Source of the DNA: Kaistia defluvii | GTDB taxonomy: Bacteria; Pseudomonadota; Alphaproteobacteria; Rhizobiales; Kaistiaceae | Assembly (NCBI RefSeq): GCF_040548815.1 | Contig: NZ_JBEPSM010000001.1 | Span: 1,426,001-1,490,000 of the forward strand | DNA: 64,000 nt | Reading direction: 5' to 3' | Shown here: positions 1-9,057 of the stretch, piece by piece | Layout of the letters: every line of letters starts with the position of its first letter | Numbering within the stretch: position 1 is the stretch's first letter | Notes under the pieces: model-generated | Told to the model about the DNA's origin: nothing | The model's database searches: none | What the model saw: the letters and a program-made list of their open reading frames with translations, nothing else | Program-made: the position numbers and the translations under genes

Positions 1-519
1 ATCGAGATGGACGCGGCCTGCGCCGTGGTCAATCTGTTCATGCTGCCGGACGAGCCCGACCTGTTCCGGCAATGCGTCCAGAACATTGCCCGCGTCCGCG
101 CCGATTGCGACAAATACGGCATGCCGCTGATGATCGAGCCGCTGGCCATGCTGCCGGTCGACCAGAATGGCGGCTACATGGTCGATGGCGATGCCGAGAA
201 GATCGTGACGCTGACCCGGCTGGCGCGCGAAATGGGCGCCGACATCGTCAAGGCAGACCCAACCACCAACCCCGAGGACTTCCACCGCGTCGTCGAGGCG
301 GCGCGTTGCCCGGTACTGGTGCGCGGCGGCGGCAAGGAGGATCTGCGCGCCGTGTTCGGCAAGTCGGCGGCCCTGATGGCCCAAGGCGCGCTCGGCATGG
401 TCTACGGCCGCAACATCTACCAGCATGCCAATCCGAGAGCCGTGGTGCGCGGCCTGATGGCGATCATCCACGACGACGCGGACGGCGCGACGGCCTGGGA
501 ACTCTATCAGAACGCATAG
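1..519 (+). CDS. Class I aldolase, DhnA/LsrF (DeoC/LacD) family, 5'-truncated by the window edge
   Basis: The reading frame is open from base 1 to the stop at 517-519, so only the C-terminal 172 residues are visible and the start lies outside the window. The segment GADIVKADPT carries the lysine (about visible residue 84) that forms the Schiff base in this TIM-barrel family. A phosphate-binding-like VRGGGK loop and a GMVYGRNIYQ stretch follow, as in DhnA/LsrF aldolases. Such enzymes cleave or form ketose phosphates. The FGGY kinase gene begins 26 bases downstream, so the likely job is cleaving the sugar phosphate that the kinase makes. The substrate cannot be read from the sequence. An old-style fructose-bisphosphate aldolase role is possible but less likely in this context. 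Confidence 0.82.
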   Translation: MEMDAACAVVNLFMLPDEPDLFRQCVQNIARVRADCDKYGMPLMIEPLAMLPVDQNGGYMVDGDAEKIVTLTRLAREMGADIVKADPTTNPEDFHRVVEAARCPVLVRGGGKEDLRAVFGKSAALMAQGALGMVYGRNIYQHANPRAVVRGLMAIIHDDADGATAWELYQNA

Positions 520-545
520 AGACTTCGGTTTCGGGAGGGGAACCC

Positions 546-2060
546 ATGGGCGAGTACATTCTCGGACTTGATGCCGGCAATACCGTCATCAAGGCGATCA
601 TCTTCGACAAGACCGGCCGCGAACTGGCGCTCGCGGCGCGCGATGGCCACTCCTCCATGCCGAAGCCCGGCCATGTCGAGCGCGACCTGAACGAGCTGTG
701 GCGCAATGCCGTGGCAGTTGTCCGCCAATGCATCGAGCAGGCCGGCATCGACGCCGGCGAGATCATCGCGGTAGGCTGCGCCGGACATGGCAACGGCCTC
801 TATGCACTCGATCGCGACGGCGCGCCGTTGATCGGCATCCAGTCGCTCGACACCCGCGCCGTCGGCATCGTCACGGACTGGGCGAAGCAGGATGTCGGCG
901 CACGCGCCTATGCGCACTGCCTGCAAATGCCCTGGGCGGCGCAGACCCCCACTCTGCTCGCCTGGCTGAAGCGTCATGCCCCGGATCTTTTCGCCGGGGT
1001 CGGTACGGTGTTCCTCTGCAAGGATTTCGTCGTCAACCGCCTGACCGGCGCACGCTCGACCGATACATCCGACATGTCGGGCTGCGGCCTGCTGCGGATG
1101 CCGGACCGGCGTTATGAGGCGGAGCTGATGGCCGCCTATGAGCTGGAAGACTGCATGGGGCTGCTGCCGCCCGTGCTGGAATCAGCCGAGATCGCCGGCC
1201 GGATCACGGATGACGTTGCCGCCCTCACCGGCCTCCGCGCCGGCACGCCCGTCGTCGCTGGTCTATTCGACGTGGTGGCGAGCGCGGTCGGTTCGGGCGT
1301 CACCCGCACCGGCGCCGCCTCCGTCATCGCCGGGACCTGGAGCATCAACCAGGTCATCACCGATGAGCCGATCCGCGACCCGTCCATCTTCATGGTCTCG
1401 ACCTTCGATCCCGCCCGCTATCTGGCGATCGAGGCAAGCGCCACCTCAGCCGCCAACCTCGAATGGATCGTGCGCGAATTCCTCGAGCACGGGGCGGAGG
1501 GCGACGCGTCGCCCTTCGAGCTTTGCAGCGAGTTGGTCGCCTCCATCGATCCGAACGGCGATATGCCGATCTATCACCCGTTCCTCTATGGCTCGCAGCA
1601 GAGCGGTAGCGCCCGCGCCGGGTTCTACGGCATTGCCGGATGGCACACCCGCGCTCACCTGCTGCGCGCCCTGTTCGAAGGCGTCGCCTTCGAGCACAAG
1701 CGCCATGTCGAAAGATTGCGCGGGGCCGGCGCGCGGATCGACGAGGTTGTCCTCTCCGGCGGCGGCTCGCGCAGCCAGGTCTGGCCGCAGATCTTCGCCG
1801 ATGTGCTTGGCGTCCCGGTTACCGTGGCGCGCAGCCGGGAGACCGGCGCGCTGGGTGCGGCGATCGCCGCCGCCGTCGGCGTCGGCGCCTTTGCCGGCTT
1901 TGGCGAGGGCGCTGCCGCCATGACAGCCGCCGCCCGCAACTATCTGCCCGACAACGCGATTTCGCCGGCTTACGAACGACGCTATAGCGTCTATGGTGAG
2001 ATCAACCAGGCGATGACCCCGATTTGGCAGCGCATCGCCGCTGGACAGGCGCAGAATTGA
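546..2060 (+). CDS. FGGY-family carbohydrate kinase (504 aa)
   Basis: Full-length FGGY sugar kinase. The N-terminal lobe opens with [15 protein letters not shown] (residues 7-21), the ASKHA phosphate-1 motif. A sugar-site QSLDTR follows near residue 102, and [11 protein letters not shown] near residue 240 holds the expected catalytic aspartate. [13 protein letters not shown] near residue 402 is the adenosine motif of the C-terminal lobe. The ATG at 546 follows a GGGAGGGG ribosome site and gives the usual family length; an open frame continues upstream but overlaps the aldolase gene. It would phosphorylate a sugar, ketose or polyol. Xylulokinase, erythritol kinase and autoinducer-2 kinase are all in this family, and I cannot choose among them. 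It is co-transcribed with the aldolase gene, and its stop overlaps the next start. Confidence 0.87.
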   Translation: MGEYILGLDAGNTVIKAIIFDKTGRELALAARDGHSSMPKPGHVERDLNELWRNAVAVVRQCIEQAGIDAGEIIAVGCAGHGNGLYALDRDGAPLIGIQSLDTRAVGIVTDWAKQDVGARAYAHCLQMPWAAQTPTLLAWLKRHAPDLFAGVGTVFLCKDFVVNRLTGARSTDTSDMSGCGLLRMPDRRYEAELMAAYELEDCMGLLPPVLESAEIAGRITDDVAALTGLRAGTPVVAGLFDVVASAVGSGVTRTGAASVIAGTWSINQVITDEPIRDPSIFMVSTFDPARYLAIEASATSAANLEWIVREFLEHGAEGDASPFELCSELVASIDPNGDMPIYHPFLYGSQQSGSARAGFYGIAGWHTRAHLLRALFEGVAFEHKRHVERLRGAGARIDEVVLSGGGSRSQVWPQIFADVLGVPVTVARSRETGALGAAIAAAVGVGAFAGFGEGAAAMTAAARNYLPDNAISPAYERRYSVYGEINQAMTPIWQRIAAGQAQN

Positions 2061-3676
2061 CCGAACCTGCTTCTTCTTCCTTTGGCGAATATGATTATGT
2101 CATCGTCGGCGCTGGTTCGGCGGGCTGCGTGCTGGCCAACCGGCTCTCCGCCGATCCGCGCAGCCGGGTGCTCCTGCTCGAAGCCGGCGGCAGCGACCGC
2201 TACCACTGGGTCAACATCCCCATCGGCTACCTGTTCTGCATGGGCAATCCGCGCACAGACTGGATGATGAAGACCGAGCCGGAGCCGGGCCTGAACGGCC
2301 GCAGCCTGAACTATCCCCGCGGAAAAGTTCTCGGCGGCTGCTCCTCGATCAACGGCATGATCTACATGCGCGGCCAAGCGGCCGATTATGACCGCTGGCG
2401 GCAGGCGGGAAATGCCGGCTGGGGCTGGGACGACGTGCTGCCCTACTTCCTGAAGTCGGAAGCCCATCATGGCGGCGAGAATGCGCTGCACGGCGGAAGC
2501 GGCGAATGGCGGGTGGAAAAGCAGCGCCTGTCCTGGCCGATCCTCGACGCGTTCCGCGATGCTGCTGAGGAACTCGGCATCCCGCGCACCGACGATTTCA
2601 ACACCGGCACCAATGAAGGCTCCGGCTATTTCGAGGTCAACCAGAAGAACGGCGTGCGCTGGAACACTTCGAAAGCATTCCTTCGCGGTATCGAGAGCCG
2701 GCAGAACCTGCGCGTCGTCACCGGAGCCGAGACCGAGCAGCTGACTTTTGAAGGCGGTCGCGTCACCGGGCTCATGTTCCGCAAGGACGGGCGGCTACAT
2801 CAGGTGAAGGCGGGCCAGACGATCCTCTCCGCCGGCGCCATCAACTCGCCGAAGATTTTGGAGCTGTCAGGCGTCGGTCGGCCGGATCTGCTCTCCGACC
2901 TCGGCATCCCGGTCCGGCACGCGCTCAACGGCGTCGGCGAGAACCTGCAGGACCATCTGCAGATCCGCACCGTGTTCAAGGTGAGCGGCGCGGCGACGCT
3001 CAACCAGCGCTACCACAACCTCGCCACCCGCGCCGCCATGGGGGTCGAATACGCGCTGAGGCGCAGCGGGCCACTGTCGATGGCGCCGAGCCAGCTCGGC
3101 ATCTTCGCCAAGAGCGACCCGCGTTTGGAGACGCCGGATCTCGAATATCACGTCCAGCCGCTGAGCACGGATCGCCTCGGCGAGCCGCTGCACAAATTCC
3201 CGGCCGTGACGGTCTCCGTTTGCAATCTGCGCCCCGAAAGCTGCGGCACCGTGCATATGGCATCTGCCGACCCGCGCGAGGCGGCGAAAATCCGGCCGAA
3301 CTACCTCTCGACGGAACGGGATCGCCAGGTCGCGGTGGCCTCGATCGAGCATGCTCGGCGCCTGATGAAAACCAGCGCCATCACGCGCTTCGCGCCGCAG
3401 GAAATGCTGCCCGGGCCTGAAATCGTCAATCAGAGCGATCTGGTGCGCAAGGTCGGCGACATCGCGACGACGATCTTCCATCCGGTCGGCACCTGCAAGA
3501 TGGGCCGGGACGAGATGGCTGTGGTCGACGATCGGCTTCGGGTGCATGGCCTCGACGGCCTGCGCGTCGTCGACGCCTCGATCATGCCAAGCATCGTCTC
3601 CGGTAACACCAATTCGCCGGTGATCATGATCGCGGAAAAGGCCGCGGAGATGATCCGGCAAGATTCCCTGCGTTAA
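2057..3676 (+). CDS. GMC-family FAD oxidoreductase, choline/alcohol-dehydrogenase-like (539 aa)
   Basis: Glucose-methanol-choline flavoenzyme. The FAD-binding motif [18 protein letters not shown] is at about residues 12-29, the GMC signature region [13 protein letters not shown] is near residue 90, and the active-site pair is HPVGTCKMG near residue 474 and SGNTNSPV near residue 515. It probably oxidises an alcohol to an aldehyde or ketone. The best start is the TTG at 2057, which overlaps the kinase stop (TTGA) and has GGACAGG eight bases upstream. Another TTG at 2024 would add 11 residues. It ends the + strand operon with the aldolase and kinase genes, which suggests that a sugar or sugar alcohol is oxidised before or after phosphorylation. 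It is paralogous to the GMC protein at 35332-36963. Confidence 0.88.
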   Translation: MTEPASSSFGEYDYVIVGAGSAGCVLANRLSADPRSRVLLLEAGGSDRYHWVNIPIGYLFCMGNPRTDWMMKTEPEPGLNGRSLNYPRGKVLGGCSSINGMIYMRGQAADYDRWRQAGNAGWGWDDVLPYFLKSEAHHGGENALHGGSGEWRVEKQRLSWPILDAFRDAAEELGIPRTDDFNTGTNEGSGYFEVNQKNGVRWNTSKAFLRGIESRQNLRVVTGAETEQLTFEGGRVTGLMFRKDGRLHQVKAGQTILSAGAINSPKILELSGVGRPDLLSDLGIPVRHALNGVGENLQDHLQIRTVFKVSGAATLNQRYHNLATRAAMGVEYALRRSGPLSMAPSQLGIFAKSDPRLETPDLEYHVQPLSTDRLGEPLHKFPAVTVSVCNLRPESCGTVHMASADPREAAKIRPNYLSTERDRQVAVASIEHARRLMKTSAITRFAPQEMLPGPEIVNQSDLVRKVGDIATTIFHPVGTCKMGRDEMAVVDDRLRVHGLDGLRVVDASIMPSIVSGNTNSPVIMIAEKAAEMIRQDSLR

Positions 3677-3681
3677 GGCGA

Positions 3682-3716
3682 CAGCGCGGCCCGACCTCGG
3701 CAATCGGGACGCGCTG
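3682..3716. terminator. Hairpin between convergent genes, candidate bidirectional terminator
   Basis: CAGCGCG (3682-3688) pairs with CGCGCTG (3710-3716). Inside it, after a symmetric 2-nt internal loop, CCGA (3691-3694) pairs with TCGG (3704-3707). It fills the 45-base gap between the convergent GMC and pcaF stop codons. No T-run follows on either strand, so the terminator role is inferred from stem and position. Confidence 0.5.
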
Positions 3717-3721
3717 GCTGC

Positions 3722-4924
3722 CTAGACCCGCTCGAGGGCGACGGCGATGCCCTGGCCGACGCCGATGCACATGGTCGAGAGCGAACGGCGGCCGCCATTC
3801 AGGCTCAATTCCAGCGCGGCCGTGCCGGTGATCCGGGCACCCGACATGCCGAGCGGATGGCCAAGCGCGATGGCGCCGCCATGGATGTTCACGCGCGCAT
3901 CATCATCGGCGATGCCGAGATCGCGCAAGGTGGCGAGGCCCTGCGAGGCGAACGCCTCGTTCAGTTCGATCACGTCGAAATCGGACGCTTTCAGCCCGAG
4001 CCGGGCCATCAGCTTCTTCGATGCCGGCGCCGGGCCGATGCCCATGATCCGGGGCGGCACGCCGGCTGCCGCGCCGCCAAGCACGCGGGCGATCGGGGTC
4101 AGGCCGTATTTCTTCGCCGCCGCCGCCGAAGCGAGGATCAACGCAGCAGCGCCGTCATTGACGCCGGAGGCGTTGCCGGCCGTCACCGTACCACCCTTGC
4201 GGAACGGCGTCGGCAGCTTGGCCAGCGCTTCCAGGGTCGTGGCGCGCGGGTGCTCGTCCCTGTCGACGATCACCGGATCGCCCTTGCGCTGGGGGATGGT
4301 GACGGGCGTGATCTCGCGTGCCAATCGACCATTCGCCTGCGCCTCGGCCGCCTTGGCCTGGCTGGCCAGCGCGAAGCGGTCCTGGTCCTCGCGCGAGACG
4401 GAAAAGTCCTCGGCGACGTTCTCGCCCGTCTCCGGCATGGAATCGACGCCGTATTGCGCCTTCATCAGCGGGTTGATGAATCGCCAGCCGATAGTCGTGT
4501 CATGGATCTCGGCATGGCGCGAAAAGGGAGTCTCGGCCTTCGGCATGACGAAAGGCGCGCGCGACATGCTTTCGACGCCGCCTGCAATCATCAATTCGGC
4601 CTCACCCGCCTTGATGGCGCGGGCCGCCGTGATGACGGCATCCATGCCGGAGCCGCAGAGCCGATTGATCGTCGTGCCCGAAACGCCGACCGGCAGCCCC
4701 GCCAGCAGCGACGACATGCGCGCGACGTTGCGATTGTCCTCGCCGGCCTGGTTGGCGCAACCGAAGATCACGTCGTCGACGGCCTCCCAATCCACGCCTT
4801 CGTTTCGCGCCATCAGCGCCCGGAGCGGAATGGCGCCGAGATCATCGGCGCGGACCGATGACAACGCGCCGCCGAAACGGCCGATCGACGTGCGGATATA
4901 ATCGCAGATGAAGACGTCGGTCAT
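3722..4924 (-). CDS. pcaF: 3-oxoadipyl-CoA thiolase / acetyl-CoA acyltransferase (400 aa)
   Basis: Thiolase-fold enzyme with all three catalytic signatures: the nucleophilic Cys90 in NRLCGSGMDAV, His356 in GGAIALGHPLG and Cys386 in STMCIGVGQG. Length 400 aa is exactly that of PcaF/PhaD-type thiolases. The reaction is cleavage of 3-oxoadipyl-CoA by CoA to succinyl-CoA plus acetyl-CoA, the last step of the 3-oxoadipate pathway. The ATG at 4924 lies one base from the pcaJ stop, and pcaI and pcaJ precede it, which supports the 3-oxoadipyl-CoA assignment over a general acetoacetyl-CoA thiolase. It is the last gene of the 24-gene - strand array and ends facing the GMC gene. Confidence 0.93.
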   Translation of the reverse strand: MTDVFICDYIRTSIGRFGGALSSVRADDLGAIPLRALMARNEGVDWEAVDDVIFGCANQAGEDNRNVARMSSLLAGLPVGVSGTTINRLCGSGMDAVITAARAIKAGEAELMIAGGVESMSRAPFVMPKAETPFSRHAEIHDTTIGWRFINPLMKAQYGVDSMPETGENVAEDFSVSREDQDRFALASQAKAAEAQANGRLAREITPVTIPQRKGDPVIVDRDEHPRATTLEALAKLPTPFRKGGTVTAGNASGVNDGAAALILASAAAAKKYGLTPIARVLGGAAAGVPPRIMGIGPAPASKKLMARLGLKASDFDVIELNEAFASQGLATLRDLGIADDDARVNIHGGAIALGHPLGMSGARITGTAALELSLNGGRRSLSTMCIGVGQGIAVALERV

Positions 4925-4925
4925 T

Positions 4926-5597
4926 TCAAAGCTCCGGAACGATCAGATCGGCGACAGGGCCGGTTACGTGCAATTCGGCGCCGGTCACGGCCTGCAATTC
5001 GTCGAGGGACAAGGTCGGCAACTTCTCGCGCAGGACGAAACGCCCTCCTTCGATGTCGATCACCGCCAGCGAGGTGTAGACGCGGGTGACGCAGCCGACG
5101 CCGGTCAGGGGCAGCGAGCAGCGCTGGAGCAGCTTCGGCTTGCCGTCCTTGGTAACGTGGTCGGTGATCACGGCCACGCGCTTGGCGCCATGCACGAGAT
5201 CCATCGCCCCGCCCACCGCCGGCACGCCCTTCGGCCCCGTCGACCAGTTGGCGAGATCGCCGTTTTCCGCGACTTCATAGGCGCCGAGGATCGCCACATC
5301 GAGATGGCCGCCGCGCACCATGGCGAAGCTGTCGGCATGGTGAAAGAACGCCGAGCCCGGCTTGAGCGTGACGGCCCGCTTACCGGCATTGATCAGGTCC
5401 CAGTCTTCCTCGCCGCTGGGCGGCGCCTCGCCGAAGTTGAGGATGCCGTTCTCTGTGTGGAAGATCGCCTCGCGACCTGGCGGCTGGTACTGCGCCACCT
5501 TTTCCGGAAACCCGATGCCGAGATTGACATAGGCGCCGTCGTGAATGTCCTGCGCGGCGCGCCAGGCAATCTGGTTGTTGGTGAGCTTCGCGGCCAT
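4926..5597 (-). CDS. pcaJ: 3-oxoadipate CoA-transferase subunit B (223 aa)
   Basis: Small CoA-transferase family I beta subunit. The HTENGIL segment (Glu49) contains the glutamate that forms the covalent CoA thioester, and GIGFPEKVA near residue 27 is typical of the family. With PcaI it moves CoA from succinyl-CoA to 3-oxoadipate. I chose the ATG at 5597 (MAAKLTNN), one base after the pcaI stop; an upstream start at 5624 would add nine residues and overlap pcaI by 26 bases. The order pcaI-pcaJ-pcaF is that of classic 3-oxoadipate operons. A butyrate- or acetoacetate-type CoA-transferase is a formal alternative that the pathway context makes unlikely. Confidence 0.92.
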   Translation of the reverse strand: MAAKLTNNQIAWRAAQDIHDGAYVNLGIGFPEKVAQYQPPGREAIFHTENGILNFGEAPPSGEEDWDLINAGKRAVTLKPGSAFFHHADSFAMVRGGHLDVAILGAYEVAENGDLANWSTGPKGVPAVGGAMDLVHGAKRVAVITDHVTKDGKPKLLQRCSLPLTGVGCVTRVYTSLAVIDIEGGRFVLREKLPTLSLDELQAVTGAELHVTGPVADLIVPEL

Positions 5598-5598
5598 G

Positions 5599-6330
5599 TC
5601 AGGCAACTCCCGGATAGACGGCATTGGCGCGGTTCAGGTCTTCTTCCTGCTGCGCATCCGCGACCTCGACCACCTTCTGCACGAAGATGCCGGGCGTGAT
5701 GACGACCTCGGGGTCGATGCCACCCGCCGGCACGACGCGTCTTGCTTGCACGACGGTTTCGGCGGCGGCCATGCACATCAGCGGATTGAAGTTCCGCGCG
5801 GCGGCGCGATAGGTGAGATTGCCCTGGGTGTCGGCAGTCTCGGCCTTCACCAAGGCAACGTCGGCCTTCAGCCAGCGCTCCTGCACATAGGGCCGCCCGT
5901 CGAACTCCGCGACCGGCTTGCCCTTGGCCAGATCGGTGCCATAGGAGGTGGGCGTGTAGAAGGCGGGAATGCCGGCGCCGCCGGCACGGATGCGCTCGGC
6001 CAGCGTGCCCTGCGGCACCAGTTCCAGTTCAATCTTGCCGGCCAGATAGAGGTCGGTGAACACGACAGGATCGGCCGAACGCGGGAAGGAGCAGATGAGC
6101 TTCTTCACCATTCCCGCCTCGATCAGGGCGGCGAGGCCGACATGGCCGTTGCCGGCATTGTTGTTGATGATCGTCAGGTCCGTCGGGTGCCCCGTCGCAA
6201 GGAAGCGATCGATCAGCGCGTGGATCAGCTCGATCGGCGAGCCGGCCCCGCCGAAGCCGCCGATCATCACGGTCATACCATCCTCGATACCCGCCACAGC
6301 GGTGGCGAGGTCTGCGACTGTCTTGTCCAT
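5599..6330 (-). CDS. pcaI: 3-oxoadipate CoA-transferase subunit A (243 aa)
   Basis: CoA-transferase family I alpha subunit, with the glycine-rich CoA-binding loop GGFGGAGSP at residues 24-32 and the INNNAG segment typical of PcaI. It forms the heteromeric succinyl-CoA:3-oxoadipate transferase with PcaJ, whose gene starts one base downstream. Length and motifs are normal. It takes the 3-oxoadipate made by maleylacetate reductase, whose gene lies about 17 kb upstream in the same array (23062-24126). A 65-base gap separates it from the flavin reductase gene. Confidence 0.92.
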   Translation of the reverse strand: MDKTVADLATAVAGIEDGMTVMIGGFGGAGSPIELIHALIDRFLATGHPTDLTIINNNAGNGHVGLAALIEAGMVKKLICSFPRSADPVVFTDLYLAGKIELELVPQGTLAERIRAGGAGIPAFYTPTSYGTDLAKGKPVAEFDGRPYVQERWLKADVALVKAETADTQGNLTYRAAARNFNPLMCMAAAETVVQARRVVPAGGIDPEVVITPGIFVQKVVEVADAQQEEDLNRANAVYPGVA

Positions 6331-6395
6331 CAGAAGTCCTCATGCGCCGGAACGGCAACCGCCGACGCAAACAAAGGGATCATGAGTTCGGCCGC

Positions 6396-6944
6396 CTACA
6401 TGAAGCGGGAGGAATCCACGAGGTCGAACATGCTGTCGCCGAGCTCCTTGTGCAGGCGGTGCCAGCGGCGATCGAGATAGACCAGCGAATGGTCCTCCGG
6501 TGCGGTGTCTTCCGGGTTCGCCTCGCCTTCCAGCAATTCGGCGGCCACCAGCGTGGCGCCCTCGATCGGCAGCACGCCGAGCCGGCGGGCGCGGAACCAG
6601 GTCGAGACGCCGGTATAGCGTGGCTCGCCGGTCGGAAGCCGCTCCCAGGGTCCACCGGCTGGAAACCGCTCCGCTCCGCTTGAGGCGCAGAGCTGCGCCA
6701 GGTCGATATCGGTGTAGCGCAGCAGATGGATCACCATCGTCTCCGCACGCAGCAGCGGTTCCGAGGAGCCGGATTTCATCGACAGCGAGAAGGCGACGAC
6801 CGGCGGCGCGGCGCTGACCGAGATCAGCGACGACACCGTCATCGCGACGGGACGATCGCCGGGATCGGCCGTGATCACGGCGACACCGGCCGGATGTCGG
6901 CGAAACGCCTCGCGGAACGCTTGGGTCATCGGGTGCAGGCTCAT
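6396..6944 (-). CDS. Flavin reductase-like protein, small component of a two-component monooxygenase (182 aa)
   Basis: Matches the FMN-binding split-barrel flavin reductase family (HpaC, HsaB and resorcinol hydroxylase reductase type). It starts FREAFRRHPAGVAVITAD, then PVAMTVSSLISVSAAPPVVAFSL, the flavin-binding core, with HLL and FRARRLGVLPIEGATLVAAEL later. Family members use NAD(P)H to reduce FMN or FAD and pass it to a partner oxygenase. The partner is almost certainly the group-D oxygenase encoded immediately upstream (7008-8228), 63 bases away. Together they resemble the two components of resorcinol hydroxylase (GraD/GraA) that make hydroxyquinol; the exact phenol used is inferred. Confidence 0.85.
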   Translation of the reverse strand: MSLHPMTQAFREAFRRHPAGVAVITADPGDRPVAMTVSSLISVSAAPPVVAFSLSMKSGSSEPLLRAETMVIHLLRYTDIDLAQLCASSGAERFPAGGPWERLPTGEPRYTGVSTWFRARRLGVLPIEGATLVAAELLEGEANPEDTAPEDHSLVYLDRRWHRLHKELGDSMFDLVDSSRFM

Positions 6945-7007
6945 CGACGGCTCTTTCTCGCGGCATGGGATAGGGAGCCGGGCGGTCGAACCGCCCGGCC
7001 CTGAGGA

Positions 7008-8228
7008 CTACTTCTTCTCGATCAGGTCGTAGAACTGCCAGACCCGATCGGTCCAGCTTCCGCCGATGTTGCGGCCGGCCGAGGTGACGACCGACGGCGC
7101 GATGGTGAAGTGGTTGGCCGCCACCATCATCTCGCGGAAAGTCCGCTGGATGACGCCGGCCCGCAGCGATGCGCCACCGCCGGCCCGATAAGCGAAATTG
7201 CAGACATCGACGCCGACTTCGTGGATTTCCGACTTGGCCAGATGGACCAGGCTGATCTGCCGGGTCGAGACGCTCTCGCCGGCCTCGACCGTCGCCTCGA
7301 TGTCGCGCCAGACCTCGAAGACGAAGGCGCGGGCCGCGCGATAGCGGGCCTCAGCGCGACCATAGTCGTACCAGAACTTCTCGCTCTCGCCGATCAGCCC
7401 TGCCCGGCCCGACTTGGCGCGGGCGAACTTGGCGATCTCGTCCAGCATCCGCCGTCCGGTGCCGAGCGCCCAGCCGGTATGGCCGATCGCCGCGAGGCCG
7501 ACGACGCCCAGGCTGAAGAACTCCTTCTGGCGCAGCGGCGGCGCGGTCAGGATCGGGAACAGCAGATCGTCGGCGATGAAGACGTCCTCGGCCGCGTAGT
7601 CGATGCTGCCCGTGCCGCCCAAGCCCAGCACGTCCCAGTTGCCGAGCTGCTTGTGCTCGGAAATCGGCGCATGGGCGCACATGACGATGACGTTGCCGTT
7701 CTCGTCCTTGGCGGGCTTGCCGGTGCCGTCATCGACGAAGCAGGCGCTGTGCGAATAGGTGGCGTGGCTGAATCCGCTGCCATAGCTCCACTTGCCGGTG
7801 AGCCGATAGCCGCCCTCGACCTTCTTCAGCATGCCGAGCGGCGCGCCCTGCCCCGAGAATCGGTTGTCGGTGCCAGGCGCGAACAGTCGCTCAACCGCGC
7901 TGTCCGGCAGGAAGGCTGCCGACATCGCGCCAATGCAGCAATGCACCATCGAGACCCAGCCGGCGGAACCGGAATGCCAGGTGATCGCCTCCAGCAGTTC
8001 GAGGCCCTGCGTCGGCGGCAACTGCGCGCCTCCCAGGCCTTCGGCGGCGAAGATATGCGACATGCGAAGCGGCTTCAGCGCCTCGAAGGTCTCCTGGGTC
8101 AGTTCGCCGTTCTTCTCGTCGGCGTCGGCATTGGCCTCCAGGATCGGGCCGATTTCCGCGATCTTCTTCAAGAGGTCGCGGTAGTCGACCGTCGTGCCCC
8201 AGGAACTGTGCTTGATGGGCTTGTTCAT
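7008..8228 (-). CDS. Group-D flavin-dependent aromatic monooxygenase, acyl-CoA dehydrogenase fold (406 aa)
   Basis: Acyl-CoA-dehydrogenase-like oxygenase of the HsaA / C2-HpaH / GraA type. It contains the N-terminal helical domain, a middle beta domain (GGYRLTGKWSYGSGFSHA, near residue 140) and the C-terminal helical bundle with RAGGGASLRAGVIQRTFREM near residue 340. These proteins use reduced flavin from a separate reductase to hydroxylate phenols. The reductase gene follows directly. The true start is the ATG at 8228, seven bases after GGAGGAGAG; a GTG 15 bases earlier falls within the ribosome site. In this array, hydroxylation of resorcinol or another dihydroxybenzene to hydroxyquinol fits best. 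A steroid- or phenylacetate-type substrate cannot be excluded. Confidence 0.83.
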   Translation of the reverse strand: MNKPIKHSSWGTTVDYRDLLKKIAEIGPILEANADADEKNGELTQETFEALKPLRMSHIFAAEGLGGAQLPPTQGLELLEAITWHSGSAGWVSMVHCCIGAMSAAFLPDSAVERLFAPGTDNRFSGQGAPLGMLKKVEGGYRLTGKWSYGSGFSHATYSHSACFVDDGTGKPAKDENGNVIVMCAHAPISEHKQLGNWDVLGLGGTGSIDYAAEDVFIADDLLFPILTAPPLRQKEFFSLGVVGLAAIGHTGWALGTGRRMLDEIAKFARAKSGRAGLIGESEKFWYDYGRAEARYRAARAFVFEVWRDIEATVEAGESVSTRQISLVHLAKSEIHEVGVDVCNFAYRAGGGASLRAGVIQRTFREMMVAANHFTIAPSVVTSAGRNIGGSWTDRVWQFYDLIEKK

Positions 8229-8255
8229 GAATCTCTCCTCCACTTTGAATTCGGT

Positions 8256-9044
8256 TTAGCCGGCGAGGAAGTCGCCGATCTGGGTCACGGTCCCGGGCTT
8301 CTCCTGCATGACGAAGTGACCGGCGTCCTCCACCAGGATCAGGCGCGCGTCGGGCAGAGCCTCGACGAAAAGCGGAGCCTGGCTTGCCGGCAGCAGGCGA
8401 TCCTGCTTGCCCCAGACGACCAGCGCTGGATTGTTGATCCGCCCCAGGAAGCGGCGAAGGTTCGGGTGCCCCATGCCAAACGGAGCGAGCAGCCGGCCGA
8501 GCGTCTCGCCTTCGCGAGCCCGGTCGGCGCCGAAGGCTTCGGCGAAAACGGCGTCCGAGCCGTCCGGGAAGTAGCGCAGCGCCACCGACACATCGTGCGC
8601 CAGATAGCCAGGCAGGTCCTGCGGCGCGAGCGCGCCGAGATTGGTGGCGGGATGCGCGGGATCGTTGAGACCGGCGGGCGCGACCAGCACGACCCTGTCG
8701 AAGCGCTCGCGCGCCACGCCGGCCAGCTCCGTCGCCATCCAGCCGCCCATGGAAAAGCCGACGAGATGCGGCTTTTCCTTAAGGTCCATCGCATCGAGCA
8801 GGTCGAGATAGTGCACGACCATGTCGGACATGCCGCTCACATGCGGCGCCGGGTCCGAATAGCCGAAACCCGGATGGCTGGCGCACAGCACGCGGAATCG
8901 GTCGGCAAGTCCTTCCGCGAAATCGAAGCCTTCCAGCGTCGAGGCGCCGTGCAGGAATAGCACCGGCTTGCCCTTGCCGATGGCCTTCACCACCGTCTTC
9001 GTGCCGCCGACATCATATTCGAGCGTTTCAAATTCTACGGCCAT
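8256..9044 (-). CDS. Alpha/beta hydrolase (262 aa)
   Basis: Alpha/beta-hydrolase with LFLHGAS (oxyanion region, residues 29-35), the nucleophile Ser98 in GFSMGG, Asp215 in GKQDRLLPA and His243 in AGHFVMQ, so the triad is complete. The start at 9044 follows a strong GGGGAGGAG; a start seven codons earlier would include that ribosome site. Similarity is to MhpC/BphD-like C-C hydrolases and to simple esterases, and the sequence alone does not separate these. Lying between a dehydrogenase gene and a monooxygenase gene in a phenol catabolic array, it may open an ester or cleave a ring-fission or acyl side chain. The substrate is unknown. Confidence 0.8.
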   Translation of the reverse strand: MAVEFETLEYDVGGTKTVVKAIGKGKPVLFLHGASTLEGFDFAEGLADRFRVLCASHPGFGYSDPAPHVSGMSDMVVHYLDLLDAMDLKEKPHLVGFSMGGWMATELAGVARERFDRVVLVAPAGLNDPAHPATNLGALAPQDLPGYLAHDVSVALRYFPDGSDAVFAEAFGADRAREGETLGRLLAPFGMGHPNLRRFLGRINNPALVVWGKQDRLLPASQAPLFVEALPDARLILVEDAGHFVMQEKPGTVTQIGDFLAG

Positions 9045-9057
9045 GGATACTCCTCCC

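Noticed and set aside
6340..6966. Second-frame open frame over the flavin reductase gene.
   Set aside because: Arginine-rich with no family match; the 6396-6944 frame has the complete flavin reductase core.
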